Counted from the first letter of the stretch, positions 55,629 through 64,000 are shown. The stretch is DNA of 64,000 nucleotides from Lachnospiraceae bacterium (GCA_022510745.1 JAFLSY010000012.1:23238-87237); one strand, 5' to 3'. Made by a program: numbers and translations. Notes: generated by a model not told the origin, from the letters alone.

Positions 55629-56855
55629 CTATTCCTCTGAAATCATATTCCGATACCAGGTAAGAGAATCAATATAGGCATCATAAATCTGCTCCATAGA
55701 GATTTCGTGTACAATCATCAGCCTGGAAACCTCCTGCCATGCTGCGCTTTCATATTCGGTAACAAACTCTAGTACCTTTGCAAAAGGTCCTTTCTTTTCA
55801 AGCAGAGCATCCTTAATCGGTCCCGAAACCTGTACTTTTTTCAGTGCTTCCTCCATGGGAATCTCCAGAATAACATCCAAAACGGAGAAAAGACCCATTA
55901 AAAACAACTCTGAAGACTGTATTGCCAGACCAAAGGCCGGCGCCAGATTTTCTGCAAATTTCGCACGTAACAGAGAAAGACGGGTAATCTCGTTGGGCTT
56001 ATCCGTATACAGTACGCCTGCTACCGCCGTAGTCAGCCATTTCCGCAATTCCTTTTCACCTAACATGGCAGCCGCGTGGCGGATAGAGGTAATCTGGGAA
56101 TTAACAGTAACACGATTTACCATCTTTAACAGGGAAATTACCAAAGCGGTATCCCTTCCGATAACATCCGCCGCTTCCGTCAATTCGAAATCCGGACCAT
56201 TTACCATGCTTAACAGCTGAATGTAATTTACTTTTAAGGGCGCAACCTCATTCTCTCCACTGTTGATAGGCACACGGAAGAAAGGTCCCTCATAAAATTG
56301 ATAGCCGCCTTCCGCTTTCAAGCTTTCAAAGCTTTCCATATCCTCAATATTGCCGGCGCAGAGCTGTATATTGGGGTAAACCTTTTGGAAATAAATCCGT
56401 GCTTTGGTGATATCTATTTTCTTATGATTTAAGAAAATATAGTCCACTAAGAGCAGAATCTCCCTGTACTCCTCGAATTTTGCCACCTCAAGCTTACGCA
56501 TGGCCAGCTTGTAGCCGCTGTCCTTCAGTTCTTTCAGCCGCTTCACATAATTTTCCTGCGGAAGAACGGAGTTGTCCATCAACAGTACCAGCCGCTCATG
56601 GGGCGCATCGCACTGGCTGTCAATATCGGAAAAAACGGAGATATTCGTAACAGGTACAAATATCGGAATATCTTCGGAAATGGTATCCACACCCATACTC
56701 TGAATAATCTCCAGTCCGTCCACAGTGGCAGCCCCGTCATACAGGCCCGATCCCTGCACACTGGGGTTTAAATAAAGATTTTTCTTTTGCGTAAATAAAG
56801 AATACGCGTTTACTACCAAATTTTCATCAAATAAAGGGATTAAAGTTGCTAACAT
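55629..56855 (-). CDS. EAL/HDOD domain signalling protein (YuxH type, degenerate EAL)
   Basis: 408 residues. The first 200 resemble an EAL domain in secondary structure but lack the E-A-L triplet and the metal-binding acidic residues ([20 protein letters not shown] at the end), so cyclic-di-GMP hydrolysis is unlikely. Residues about 205-400 are an HDOD domain ([49 protein letters not shown]). The start is either 56855 or 56861, both after AAAGGAG. It is expected to be a protein-protein or nucleotide-sensing adaptor; partners are unknown. Confidence 0.85.
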   Translation of the reverse strand: MLATLIPLFDENLVVNAYSLFTQKKNLYLNPSVQGSGLYDGAATVDGLEIIQSMGVDTISEDIPIFVPVTNISVFSDIDSQCDAPHERLVLLMDNSVLPQENYVKRLKELKDSGYKLAMRKLEVAKFEEYREILLLVDYIFLNHKKIDITKARIYFQKVYPNIQLCAGNIEDMESFESLKAEGGYQFYEGPFFRVPINSGENEVAPLKVNYIQLLSMVNGPDFELTEAADVIGRDTALVISLLKMVNRVTVNSQITSIRHAAAMLGEKELRKWLTTAVAGVLYTDKPNEITRLSLLRAKFAENLAPAFGLAIQSSELFLMGLFSVLDVILEIPMEEALKKVQVSGPIKDALLEKKGPFAKVLEFVTEYESAAWQEVSRLMIVHEISMEQIYDAYIDSLTWYRNMISEE

Positions 56856-57006
56856 GATCATCACACTCCTTTTGTCCATTATAACAGAATTTGGAAAATT
56901 TGTCTATTTTAAGAAGCAGGTGTAAATCAGCTTTTACATCTATCATATCTTTTTCCAGACCTGTTACCTTTTCCAGTAATAAATCAAGTTTTTCACTTTC
57001 CGTCAT
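56827..57006 (-). CDS. Short coiled-coil protein, possibly truncated
   Basis: 59 residues from the ATG at 57006 (MTESEKLDLLLEKVTGLEKD), which follows AGGAG by 9 bases. The first 40 residues form a heptad coiled coil like that of longer hypothetical proteins of this bacterial family, in which the D-V-K-x-D-L pattern repeats further. Here it breaks after KADLHLLLKID and runs into the start of the EAL/HDOD gene, overlapping it by 29 bases. Probably a truncated copy; it may still be translated. Confidence 0.45.
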   Translation of the reverse strand: MTESEKLDLLLEKVTGLEKDMIDVKADLHLLLKIDKFSKFCYNGQKECDDHVSNFNPFI

Positions 57007-57084
57007 ATGCTCACGCTCCTGCAAATTATATTATCATGACCCAAGGTCTGTGTAAAGCCTCATATACTTTCATTTTTTCCTGTA

Positions 57085-57681
57085 TTATTTTAAATCATAG
57101 TCATAGTCCGTCATTTTGGAAAAATCTATGGCAAAGTCCTCGTAGATTCCGGATTTGACCAAATCACCAAAAGGATGTACTGCCGGCATCTCTTCCTGTT
57201 CCAGATTGTAAACTACAATCGTTTTCTTCAAGGAATCCACAAGCCAGTATTCCCTCACACCGGCCTCCTGATAGGCAGACAGCTTCCTATAATAATCCAT
57301 CCGTCTGCTGGAAGAAGATACCACTTCCACAATCCAGTCCGGGGCTCCGTGGCAGCCCCGATTATCCAGTTTATCCCGGTCACAGATCACGCAGACATCC
57401 GGCTCCACATAATTTTTATCATCATTCTTTAAAAACACGGCAAAGGGAGAAATGAACACCCGACATTTCCCGTTCTTTTCCTTAATATAGTTACGAATTT
57501 CCGCATATATCCAACCCACTATTTCCTGATGGGTTGTTGTAGGCGATGCCATGAAAAAAATTTCTCCGTCTAGGAGTTCCGCTCTCTCTCCCTCTGGCAA
57601 ATCCAATATGTCCTGCACCGTATACTCCTGTTTTCCCGATAGTGACATAAGCCTCCAATCTTCTTGCAGCATTCTTTCCAT
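57085..57681 (-). CDS. Uma2 family endonuclease-like protein (DUF820)
   Basis: 198 residues with a PD-(D/E)xK-type core: ELLDGEIFFMASPTTTHQEI, YVEPDVCVICDRDKLD (catalytic Asp), PDWIVEVVSSSSRRMDYYRK (Glu and the lysine region) and AGVREYWLVDSLKKTIVVY. Uma2 genes are common in multicopy form and are often tied to mobile DNA, but their true function is unsettled. It is monocistronic, with an AGGAGGGAATTTT leader. Confidence 0.85.
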   Translation of the reverse strand: MERMLQEDWRLMSLSGKQEYTVQDILDLPEGERAELLDGEIFFMASPTTTHQEIVGWIYAEIRNYIKEKNGKCRVFISPFAVFLKNDDKNYVEPDVCVICDRDKLDNRGCHGAPDWIVEVVSSSSRRMDYYRKLSAYQEAGVREYWLVDSLKKTIVVYNLEQEEMPAVHPFGDLVKSGIYEDFAIDFSKMTDYDYDLK

Positions 57682-57857
57682 AAAATTCCCTCCTATTCCG
57701 GCAGAGAACCATGGAAGAGCACTCTGCCACTATTTTTTGTCATTTTGAATAAAGCGGCAGAAATGCCGGAATGTGCAAACAGCACATAAAATAAAATAGA
57801 CGTTTCACCGAGCATTCTCGATGAATATATTGTATATCAAGATATGAAGTTTGTCAA

Positions 57858-58981
57858 TTAGGGAATTGGGGAATCAACTTTTTCCATAGAATACATACCA
57901 CCTGACATTTCATCCCGAAAATATACTTGTCCGTCTTCCCCGATGATAATAAGGAACCTGCTTTCTTTGGTTGTACTATTATAAAAATTATAAAATGAAA
58001 TCACTATATGCTCTCCTAATCTATTTGCATCAGCAACCGTATATCCACTCCCTAAAGTAACCTCCATACCTTCTATGTTGATTTCATCTTTTGCATAACA
58101 TTGTTGTCCTAAATATATAGCCGTTCCATCCTCTTTAATATTTACAGTTTTTCCAATGTAAGCATCGTTTTCTTCTGTAAATGCCCCTTATATCCATATC
58201 CATTCTTCTGAATACTCCACTCTGTCACTTCCCATTCCCCGACCAAATTTAGTATCCACTCCTGTTGTTTGTCGCTTAAGTTTTCAAAATCTGCCATATT
58301 TTGAAAGTACGGTTCACCGACTGTCGGTATATTTATATCCCCATACTCACAATAAATCTGCCAATCTGCTTCATTTTTTAATCTTGCCATACCGTTCTCA
58401 TCAAAATACAGATATTCGCTGACTTTCTCTGTCCATTCCTCTAATGAGTACATCTCGTTGTCATACACATACTCATCCTCTTCGTCATATCGTCCGTTTC
58501 CCTCCGAATCCATATCTTTTTGAGAGAAAGAAACGATCATTTTCTCCTCGCCGGAATCATCAAAACAAAAAACGACCCAGTCATTTTCGCTCCATCTTCC
58601 GTCATTGTAGTGCACCATAGTTCCATCATTTAATAAAATAGGAATAAAAATGTTATAGTAGTCCCAAAATAGGTAAGGCTGCCCATTCTGAATAGAGAAA
58701 ATATAATAATGACAGCCTCCACTTACATGTAATTCCGGAATATTATCATGGTTAACATCCAGAAAAGTATATTTCGTCAGATATCTCCTGTCGGGTTCTC
58801 CTGTAGGAACGGCGATATCATAAATATCTATAAAATCGATACTGCACTCTCCCGCTAAGAACGCATTTCCTATCTGAAGCATCCGTGCATAATCTTCCAC
58901 CGGCTGTATTGGATCTGTACATGCAATGGCGGCAGTAGAGAAAATCACTGCTATTGTTTTTTCCATGAGTATTCCCAGCAT
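57858..58981 (-). pseudogene. Secreted or lipoprotein-like gene broken by a frameshift
   Basis: From an ATG at 58981 (after AAGGA) the frame begins with a hydrophobic segment, MEKTIAVIFSTAAIACTDP, and reads through an acidic domain with VNHDNIPELHVSGGCHYYIF and a GEWEVTEWSIQKNGYGYKG strand. It then leaves frame in the G4 run at 58184-58187 and stops at 58142. Adding one G joins it to the frame ending at 57858: AFTEENDAYIGKTVNIKEDG, a GTAIYLGQQ strand and VDSPIP. The joined product, about 374 residues, fits a two-domain extracytoplasmic protein. It is a recent loss, a phase-variable run, or a sequencing error. Confidence 0.72.
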
Positions 58982-59058
58982 AGTTTCCTTCTCTCCAAAT
59001 GAATCCAATCCCTGTTTTTACCATCATACCGCTTTTTCAAACTACTTTCTATACTGAT

Positions 59059-59086
59059 TTTACACTTTCAGAAATTTATGTATACT
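59059..59086 (+). promoter_or_regulatory. Predicted promoter of the tyrosine recombinase gene
   Basis: TTTACA (59059-59064), 16-bp spacer, TATACT (59081-59086), 64 bases before the ATG. The same hexamers and spacing as the scfA promoter. Confidence 0.6.
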
Positions 59087-59150
59087 GCTTAGAGACAGTT
59101 CTTATTTAAATGCACTCGATAAAATAATACAAAACAAAGGAGAACAGATC

Positions 59151-60071
59151 ATGAACGATTTACAGCCCCAGATAAACAGCTATTTACATTACTGCCAATT
59201 TCAAAAAAGACTGGATGCCAAAACCCTGAAGGCCTATAAAATTGACTTAACCCAGTTTTCGGAACAAATAGAGATATCCGATATCCAAGAGATATCCCCG
59301 GTTTTATTGGAAAATTTTATTGCCGGACTCCACCAAAAATATAAACCCAAGACAGTAAAACGGAAGATTGCCTCTATCAAAGCACTCTTCCACTACTTTG
59401 AATACAAAGAATTAATTGACCGGAATCCTTTTAGCAGACTTCAAATAAAATTTCGGGAACCGGTTATCCTCCCTAAAACAATCCCCCTCCATATGATTGA
59501 AAAAATCTTAATGACCATATATGCGTATCGCAATGAGGCCAAAACCGATTATCAACGCCGTAATGCTTTAAGGGATGCTGCCGTTATCGAGCTTTTATTT
59601 GCGACCGGTATGAGAATTTCCGAACTTTGCTCTTTAAAAGCGATAGATATTAACCTGTATGACAGGACTATCCTTATTTACGGAAAAGGGGCGAAAGAAA
59701 GACGACTTCAGATTGGAAATGATGATGTTATTCAGATATTGGAGGAATACAGAAGTAACTATGAATACGAAATCTCACACTGCCACTATTTTTTTGTAAA
59801 TCAGTCAGGCAATGCCCTATCCGACCAGGCTGTTCGCAGAATGATAAACAAATATACCGCTCTTGCGGCAATTGACCTGCATATCACCCCACATATGTTC
59901 CGGCACACCTTCGCCACCAGCCTTTTAGAAGCTGACGTGGATATCCGCTATATTCAGGAAATGCTTGGGCACAGCTCCATCAATGTTACGGAAATATATA
60001 CGCATGTTGCCCTGGCGAAACAGAGGGATATTCTGACTACTAAGCATCCGAGGAAGGATTTTTGTGTGTAG
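59151..60071 (+). CDS. XerD-like tyrosine recombinase
   Basis: 306 residues, complete. N-terminal core-binding SAM-like domain (1-105, LDAKTLKAYKIDLTQFSEQI) and catalytic domain with all active residues: Arg in TGMRISELCSL (near 153), Lys in GKGAKERRL (near 178), HMFRHTFATSLL (His and Arg near 247), His in MLGHSSINV, and Tyr in TEIYTHVALAKQRDI (near 283). The length fits XerC/D and stand-alone phase-variation integrases rather than phage integrases with arm-binding domains. AAAGGAG precedes the ATG. The stop lies 27 bases before a 27-bp repeat present in inverted orientation at the window end. Confidence 0.93.
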   Translation: MNDLQPQINSYLHYCQFQKRLDAKTLKAYKIDLTQFSEQIEISDIQEISPVLLENFIAGLHQKYKPKTVKRKIASIKALFHYFEYKELIDRNPFSRLQIKFREPVILPKTIPLHMIEKILMTIYAYRNEAKTDYQRRNALRDAAVIELLFATGMRISELCSLKAIDINLYDRTILIYGKGAKERRLQIGNDDVIQILEEYRSNYEYEISHCHYFFVNQSGNALSDQAVRRMINKYTALAAIDLHITPHMFRHTFATSLLEADVDIRYIQEMLGHSSINVTEIYTHVALAKQRDILTTKHPRKDFCV

Positions 60072-60098
60072 GTGTTATCATGCGAGATTAGTTGTTTA

Positions 60099-60125
60099 TA
60101 AAAGTGATGGATAATTCTAAATTAT
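60099..60125. repeat. Left copy of 27-bp inverted repeat beside the recombinase gene
   Basis: Begins TAAAAGTGATGGATAATTCT and ends AAATTAT. The last 15 bases are a dyad, ATAATT-CTA-AATTAT, like a tyrosine-recombinase core site. It lies between the recombinase stop and the stop of the decarboxylase-like gene. An exact inverted copy is at 63974-64000. Confidence 0.9.
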
Positions 60126-60133
60126 ACTACATT

Positions 60134-61276
60134 TTAGAGATATTGTAATTCATAATCCCGATAGCCAAAACATTTAGCTATGCGTAAACCATGGGCCCGA
60201 TCATATAAAAGGATGGACGGGTGATTGATTCCATTAAAGTAATTTTCCTTAGCGAACGTATAGGCTCCCATTTCAGAAAAAACAATTTTATCTCCGACAT
60301 GAAGAGGAGAATTAAATCGGTATTCGCCTATAATATCACCTGCCAAGCAACTAATTCCCGCAATCGTGTAGATATAATTTCCACAATCATTGGTAACTGG
60401 GAATTCTATATCAGGTTGATAGGGCATATCCAATACATCGGGCATATGACAAATAGCCGAAGTATCAAGAATTGCAGTTTGCCTATGATTATTCACAATA
60501 TCAAGAACCGTTGAAACTAAATATCCGCATTCTGTTACTATAGCTTCGCAGGGTTCTACATATACATCGAGAGCAAAATTTTTCGTTAATGTGGATAATC
60601 TTTTTTTCAATGGATTTTGTGGAAAATCTATATCGGCTAAGCGTTGACCACCTCCAAGATTAATCCATGACAGGTTTGGAAGAAAAGTTCCAAATTTATC
60701 AATCAAGATATCAATCATGCGTAAAAAGGTTTCTGCATTATTATCATACATAGTATGTAAATGGAAACCTTCAATTCCAGTAACATCTTGATGGAGTAAG
60801 TTTTCTATTGTAACACCGAATCGAGAATGTGGCATACACGGATCATATTTATCTACATTAATCTCTGAATATTCTGGGTTAATGCGCAATCCTATACTGG
60901 AATTAACGTGTCCTTTAAATAATATACTTTGATACTGCTGCCATTGAGAAAGTGAATTGAAACTCACATGATCACACAGCTTTAGTACATTTTCTATTTC
61001 ATCTGGCCTATAGGCTGGGGCATGTATATGTATTTCTTTACCCATGCATTTTGCGAGTTGAGCTTCAAATAAGCTTGCTGCTGATAGCCCATTGATATAC
61101 GGTGCCATATCTTGAAATAATAGTGCTAAAGGAAACCCCTTAATAGAAATTAAGGGTTTTATTTCTAATAAATCACAATTAGTTTTCAGGATTTTAAGGT
61201 TGTTCTTTAGGATATCACAGTCTATTACATAACAAGGACTAGGTAACTGGAATAAGTTGATTTTGTCAAAATTCAT
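60134..61276 (-). CDS. Carboxynorspermidine decarboxylase-like PLP enzyme (NspC family)
   Basis: 380 residues of the alanine-racemase-fold decarboxylases. PLP lysine is in PLISIKGFPLALL (Lys46). LHTMYDN and SWINLGGGQRL match the PLP-phosphate and substrate strands. The C-terminal active-site Cys is in GISCLAGDIIGEYRF (near 310), the pattern typical of NspC. NspC normally makes norspermidine or spermidine after carboxynorspermidine dehydrogenase; that partner is absent here, so the substrate may differ. It lies inside the inverted repeats, divergent from the pentapeptide gene by 43 bases, with its stop 8 bases from the left repeat. Confidence 0.8.
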   Translation of the reverse strand: MNFDKINLFQLPSPCYVIDCDILKNNLKILKTNCDLLEIKPLISIKGFPLALLFQDMAPYINGLSAASLFEAQLAKCMGKEIHIHAPAYRPDEIENVLKLCDHVSFNSLSQWQQYQSILFKGHVNSSIGLRINPEYSEINVDKYDPCMPHSRFGVTIENLLHQDVTGIEGFHLHTMYDNNAETFLRMIDILIDKFGTFLPNLSWINLGGGQRLADIDFPQNPLKKRLSTLTKNFALDVYVEPCEAIVTECGYLVSTVLDIVNNHRQTAILDTSAICHMPDVLDMPYQPDIEFPVTNDCGNYIYTIAGISCLAGDIIGEYRFNSPLHVGDKIVFSEMGAYTFAKENYFNGINHPSILLYDRAHGLRIAKCFGYRDYELQYL

Positions 61277-61319
61277 ATTAACACCTCATATTATAATTAA
61301 TTTTCAAGGAGTTACCACA

Positions 61320-62798
61320 ATGAATGAAGTCAAGTCACAATATGATGACATATTTATTAAAGAAGCCAAATTAAATTTTCAAGTATTTAATAAACTTGAA
61401 TTAGAAGCTAAGGACTTAAGTCTTTTGCATTTAATAAGTTCAGCAATATCAATTGGTCACTTTAAAAGTGTTTGTTTCTATAATGCATCTTTTTTTAGTA
61501 CAAAATTTTCAAAAGTAAGTTTTATTAATTGTAATTTAAAGAGTACAGATATTTGCTCCATCTGGGCAAATAATTGTAAATTTCAAAATGTCAATTTTAG
61601 TGGTGCTACTATTTCGGACTCAACATTTATTAATTGTATTTTTAATGATTCTATATTCGAAAGTGTTAGTTTAACAAGATGCCAATTTGTCAATTGTATT
61701 TTTGACAAATTTTCTGTTGAAGACAGTACCTTTGTACTTAATACTTTTACTTGTTGTAAAATTAAATATTCACATTTTACAGAATCTTTCTATTATCAAA
61801 TTTTTGATAATTGTACTTTTTACAAAGTAATCATGGAACCGCTTTTACTTGGATTCAATTTTGGTTTTTCTTCTAAAACATTTGCCCAGTTAACAAAAGG
61901 AGTTGATCTAATTACGATCAATTCAGATTTCATAAAAAAGGGGCTTTATATAAATGCAGCAATTCTTCGTATTAATCAAATTCAAAATTATTATGATGAG
62001 GCAATGATTGCTTGTGTGGCTTCTCTTGGACAAATGATACAGCATGATATTCTTATTAAAGCAGATGAAGTTGAATTTCTAAAAAATTTAACAAAATATT
62101 TTCAGGAACGTAAGCAGATTACACCGATAAGTATTTTAAGAATATGGCAGTTAATAAATACCATATTATCAAATAATTCGTATAATATATCTTCTACTAA
62201 AGCCATGCCATATATTACTGAATATGCAAATATGCTATACTTCAACTTCATTAACTTTCAGCAAGAATTACAAAAACGTTTAGAACAACTTCCTAAAACA
62301 TCTAATATATTAGATACAGCAGAATTAAAAATAGTTTATTTAGAAAGGCCAACATTCCCTCTACTGGACTTATTAACAGAATTTAGTTCTATAGCCGACT
62401 TAGATTGTCCTGCACCAAATCTGATTTGTACTGAAAAGGGGTCTTTTCATGAATATCACAATATTGCTATTATGATTATACCCTATCTACAAACGTTTTT
62501 AGCACTTTTGGGAGTTACTGTTCCAATTATCGTTTATAAAAAGCAGAAAAAAGATCACGAGAATGAGGAACAAGTTAAAAAAGCAGAACAAAAAACTACA
62601 GAAATAGAATTAACGCTAGCGACTAGGGGTATTAAACAATCTCCAATTCTTCTTCCCAATACCAACATTACTACAGATACAAATACAATAATATTAGATG
62701 TGACCAAAATACTTGAAAGGAAACCTGAGATATATAACATGGACTATTGCGGATACAATTCCCTAAATATAGAGTCTATTACAATCCGGTTTCACTGA
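61320..62798 (+). CDS. Pentapeptide-repeat membrane protein
   Basis: 492 residues from the ATG at 61320, eight bases after AAGGAG. Residues about 45-175 are pentapeptide-like quadrilateral beta-helix repeats of the form (A/S/N)-x-F-x-x (FINCNLKSTDICSIWANNC, FQNVNFSGATISDSTFINCI). A helical middle follows, then one membrane helix near 385-405 (AIMIIPYLQTFLALLGVTVP), a coiled-coil KKQKKDHENEEQVKK segment and a short beta-rich tail. Strongly A+T-rich coding. Possibly a membrane-tethered adaptor; function unknown. Its 3' end overlaps the aminotransferase gene by 7 bases. Confidence 0.78.
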   Translation: MNEVKSQYDDIFIKEAKLNFQVFNKLELEAKDLSLLHLISSAISIGHFKSVCFYNASFFSTKFSKVSFINCNLKSTDICSIWANNCKFQNVNFSGATISDSTFINCIFNDSIFESVSLTRCQFVNCIFDKFSVEDSTFVLNTFTCCKIKYSHFTESFYYQIFDNCTFYKVIMEPLLLGFNFGFSSKTFAQLTKGVDLITINSDFIKKGLYINAAILRINQIQNYYDEAMIACVASLGQMIQHDILIKADEVEFLKNLTKYFQERKQITPISILRIWQLINTILSNNSYNISSTKAMPYITEYANMLYFNFINFQQELQKRLEQLPKTSNILDTAELKIVYLERPTFPLLDLLTEFSSIADLDCPAPNLICTEKGSFHEYHNIAIMIIPYLQTFLALLGVTVPIIVYKKQKKDHENEEQVKKAEQKTTEIELTLATRGIKQSPILLPNTNITTDTNTIILDVTKILERKPEIYNMDYCGYNSLNIESITIRFH

Positions 62799-63949
62799 TA
62801 CCTCATACTTAAGTATTGCATAATCCTACCAACTGCGCCACCTAATTCTCGAATATCTCCAGTTAAATTGACACGAAAGCCAAAACTTTGATTTGGGTCA
62901 AATCCATTAAGTGCCGCTGGTATAAGAGACACAAAATGTGTATGTATCATTTCGTTAAGAACACTTAAAAGTTCCTTTTTTCCTTGAATTTTTAAGTTTG
63001 TAAAAATTTGAATATAATGGCCTTCTGTATTAGGGAGTATTGATGCAAAAGGAAATTGTTTCAATATATCGTTCACAACTTTTTTTGATTCATTAATATA
63101 ACATTTATAGGCAGGATAGCATTTATCAAAATAATTTGAGGAAATATAGTGAAAAACAGCATCTCGGTTTGAACTACTAAGAGCACCTGAAAAAACATCC
63201 ACCCATTGTTCTAAAAAGTCCTCATAAGTTCTATCACATACAATTACCGCAAATTTTAATCCATTTATTGAAATAGATTTATGAGGACTGTATATTGCAA
63301 ATATCTTATTATCAATTGGAAAAGAACGAATTAATTCTTTGCCAGGAAGAGCAAGGCTTTCATCAAATATAAGAGTTAGACCAATGGATTTTAGATAATT
63401 AATATCTTTTAGATACTCATCATCAGGGTAATAACCAGTACAAAAAATTGGTGATGTAATCCAGATACAATCATATTCACCTGAAATAATTTTGTCAATT
63501 GGTAACCGCGGCCGACCACATTCAAAAGAAATCTGTTCTATGCCATATTTCAGTGATAGCATGGTACAACATGTTGAAACGCTAAAATATGCTGGCTGCA
63601 GAATACAGAGTCTTTTGCGCTTATAATGAACTAAAAGATTGATTAAATTTACAATGGCAATTGTACTAGATTGAAGCAATAATCCCATAACAGATTGAAT
63701 TTGTTGTAATGGTATTCCTAGTTTTTTAAGTACCTGCTGTCGTTCTTCTAATGAAATGGAATAAGTATAGTAATAGTTCCATGGCAAGGATTGAACAGGA
63801 AGAACCAGAACTTGTGCCATGTACTTTTGAAAAGCGACAGATGAATCCCAATGGGACACATTTGGTATATGAATTCCGTTTTCTTGTTCAACTTGCTTCT
63901 CAATAGAGAATATATCATCCAAAATAAATATTTCATTAATAAATGACAT
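62792..63949 (-). CDS. Fold-type I PLP-dependent aminotransferase
   Basis: 385 residues, aspartate-aminotransferase superfamily. The Asp that contacts PLP is in TLIFDESLALPGKEL, the PLP lysine is in IYSPHKSISINGLKFAVI (near residue 223), and the carboxylate-binding Arg is in FGFRVNLTG near the C-terminus. The N-terminal 60 residues are unlike common AspC enzymes. ATG at 63949 follows GTAGGAG by 6 bases. The right inverted repeat begins only 25 bases upstream of the start, so its promoter may lie beyond the window or depend on segment orientation. Substrate unknown. Confidence 0.82.
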   Translation of the reverse strand: MSFINEIFILDDIFSIEKQVEQENGIHIPNVSHWDSSVAFQKYMAQVLVLPVQSLPWNYYYTYSISLEERQQVLKKLGIPLQQIQSVMGLLLQSSTIAIVNLINLLVHYKRKRLCILQPAYFSVSTCCTMLSLKYGIEQISFECGRPRLPIDKIISGEYDCIWITSPIFCTGYYPDDEYLKDINYLKSIGLTLIFDESLALPGKELIRSFPIDNKIFAIYSPHKSISINGLKFAVIVCDRTYEDFLEQWVDVFSGALSSSNRDAVFHYISSNYFDKCYPAYKCYINESKKVVNDILKQFPFASILPNTEGHYIQIFTNLKIQGKKELLSVLNEMIHTHFVSLIPAALNGFDPNQSFGFRVNLTGDIRELGGAVGRIMQYLSMRYQ

Positions 63950-63973
63950 TTTATTCTCCTACAAACTTATAAC

Positions 63974-64000
63974 ATAATTTAGAATTATCCATCACTTTTA
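63974..64000. repeat. Right copy of 27-bp inverted repeat (window edge)
   Basis: Exact reverse complement of 60099-60125 over 27 bases; identity ends on the inner side at 63974 and may continue past 64000. It sits 24 bases upstream of the aminotransferase ATG. Confidence 0.9.

Noticed and set aside
63966..63974. Extended -10 box TGTTATAAG just inside the right inverted repeat as promoter of the aminotransferase
   Set aside because: The transcription start would fall inside the ribosome site (about 63959) and the -35 position (TGATGG) is poor, so it is unlikely to be the working promoter.
60099..64000. The two 27-bp repeats as attL/attR of an integrated element
   Set aside because: Integration by a tyrosine recombinase leaves direct repeats, while these are inverted; inversion is the simpler reading.
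1..64000. CRISPR arrays, insertion sequences, rRNA operons, tmRNA or replication origin
   Set aside because: No regularly spaced repeats, transposase genes, rRNA sequence or dnaA-box clusters were seen on reading either strand.

Overview
The window looks like a chromosome segment of a Gram-positive anaerobe of the Lachnospiraceae (class Clostridia). Several things point there: the SCIFF peptide and its radical-SAM maturase beside a fused SecDF, PolC-type replicase, HemZ, sporulation factor SigK, a TIGR04086-type membrane protein, abundant AGGAGG-type ribosome sites and many TTG/GTG starts. The species cannot be named from the sequence alone.

Most of the window (1 to about 57,000) is ordinary core genome, transcribed mainly on the minus strand. 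From the left: secDF / scfB / scfA (secretion plus a thioether-peptide system; the 47-residue SCIFF precursor at 3740-3883 is easily missed), a CorC-type membrane protein, a Na/phosphate symporter, a cell-wall amidase, and hisS-aspS with a phosphopantetheinyl transferase. At 13,500-19,500 there is a sensory block: FliD-like and FlxA-like proteins, a GHKL kinase with a LytTR regulator, and a GGDEF protein, with repeats and a palindrome in the shared control region. At 19,589-22,930 an ECF sigma factor heads an ABC export operon, followed by a RelB/RelE pair. Then come hemZ, a membrane glycosyltransferase-like protein, an MBL hydrolase, relA and apt. The envelope and translation cluster pyrH-frr-uppS-cdsA-dxr-rseP follows, preceded by a bactofilin and a polysaccharide deacetylase. 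Next are a small DtxR/MntR-type regulator, tRNA-Glu(CTC), polC-ispG, dprA-comM, pilT, an HD-domain protein, sigK and the lepA-hemW operon.

Decay is visible at three places. These are a truncated rdgB/HAM1-like remnant (51373-51543), a winged-helix gene split by a frameshift (51576-51844), and a secreted-protein gene broken by a one-base loss in a G run (57858-58981).

The right end (about 59,100-64,000) is accessory DNA and is the most interesting part. A complete XerD-like tyrosine recombinase (59151-60071) ends 27 bases before a 27-bp repeat. An exact inverted copy of that repeat forms the last 27 bases of the window. The roughly 3.85 kb between the copies is A+T-rich. It carries a carboxynorspermidine-decarboxylase-like PLP enzyme, a pentapeptide-repeat membrane protein and a fold-type-I PLP aminotransferase, packed with alternating orientation. 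A recombinase next to inverted repeats suggests an invertible, phase-variable cassette carrying an uncharacterised small-molecule pathway. That is inference; the repeats, recombinase and genes are seen directly.
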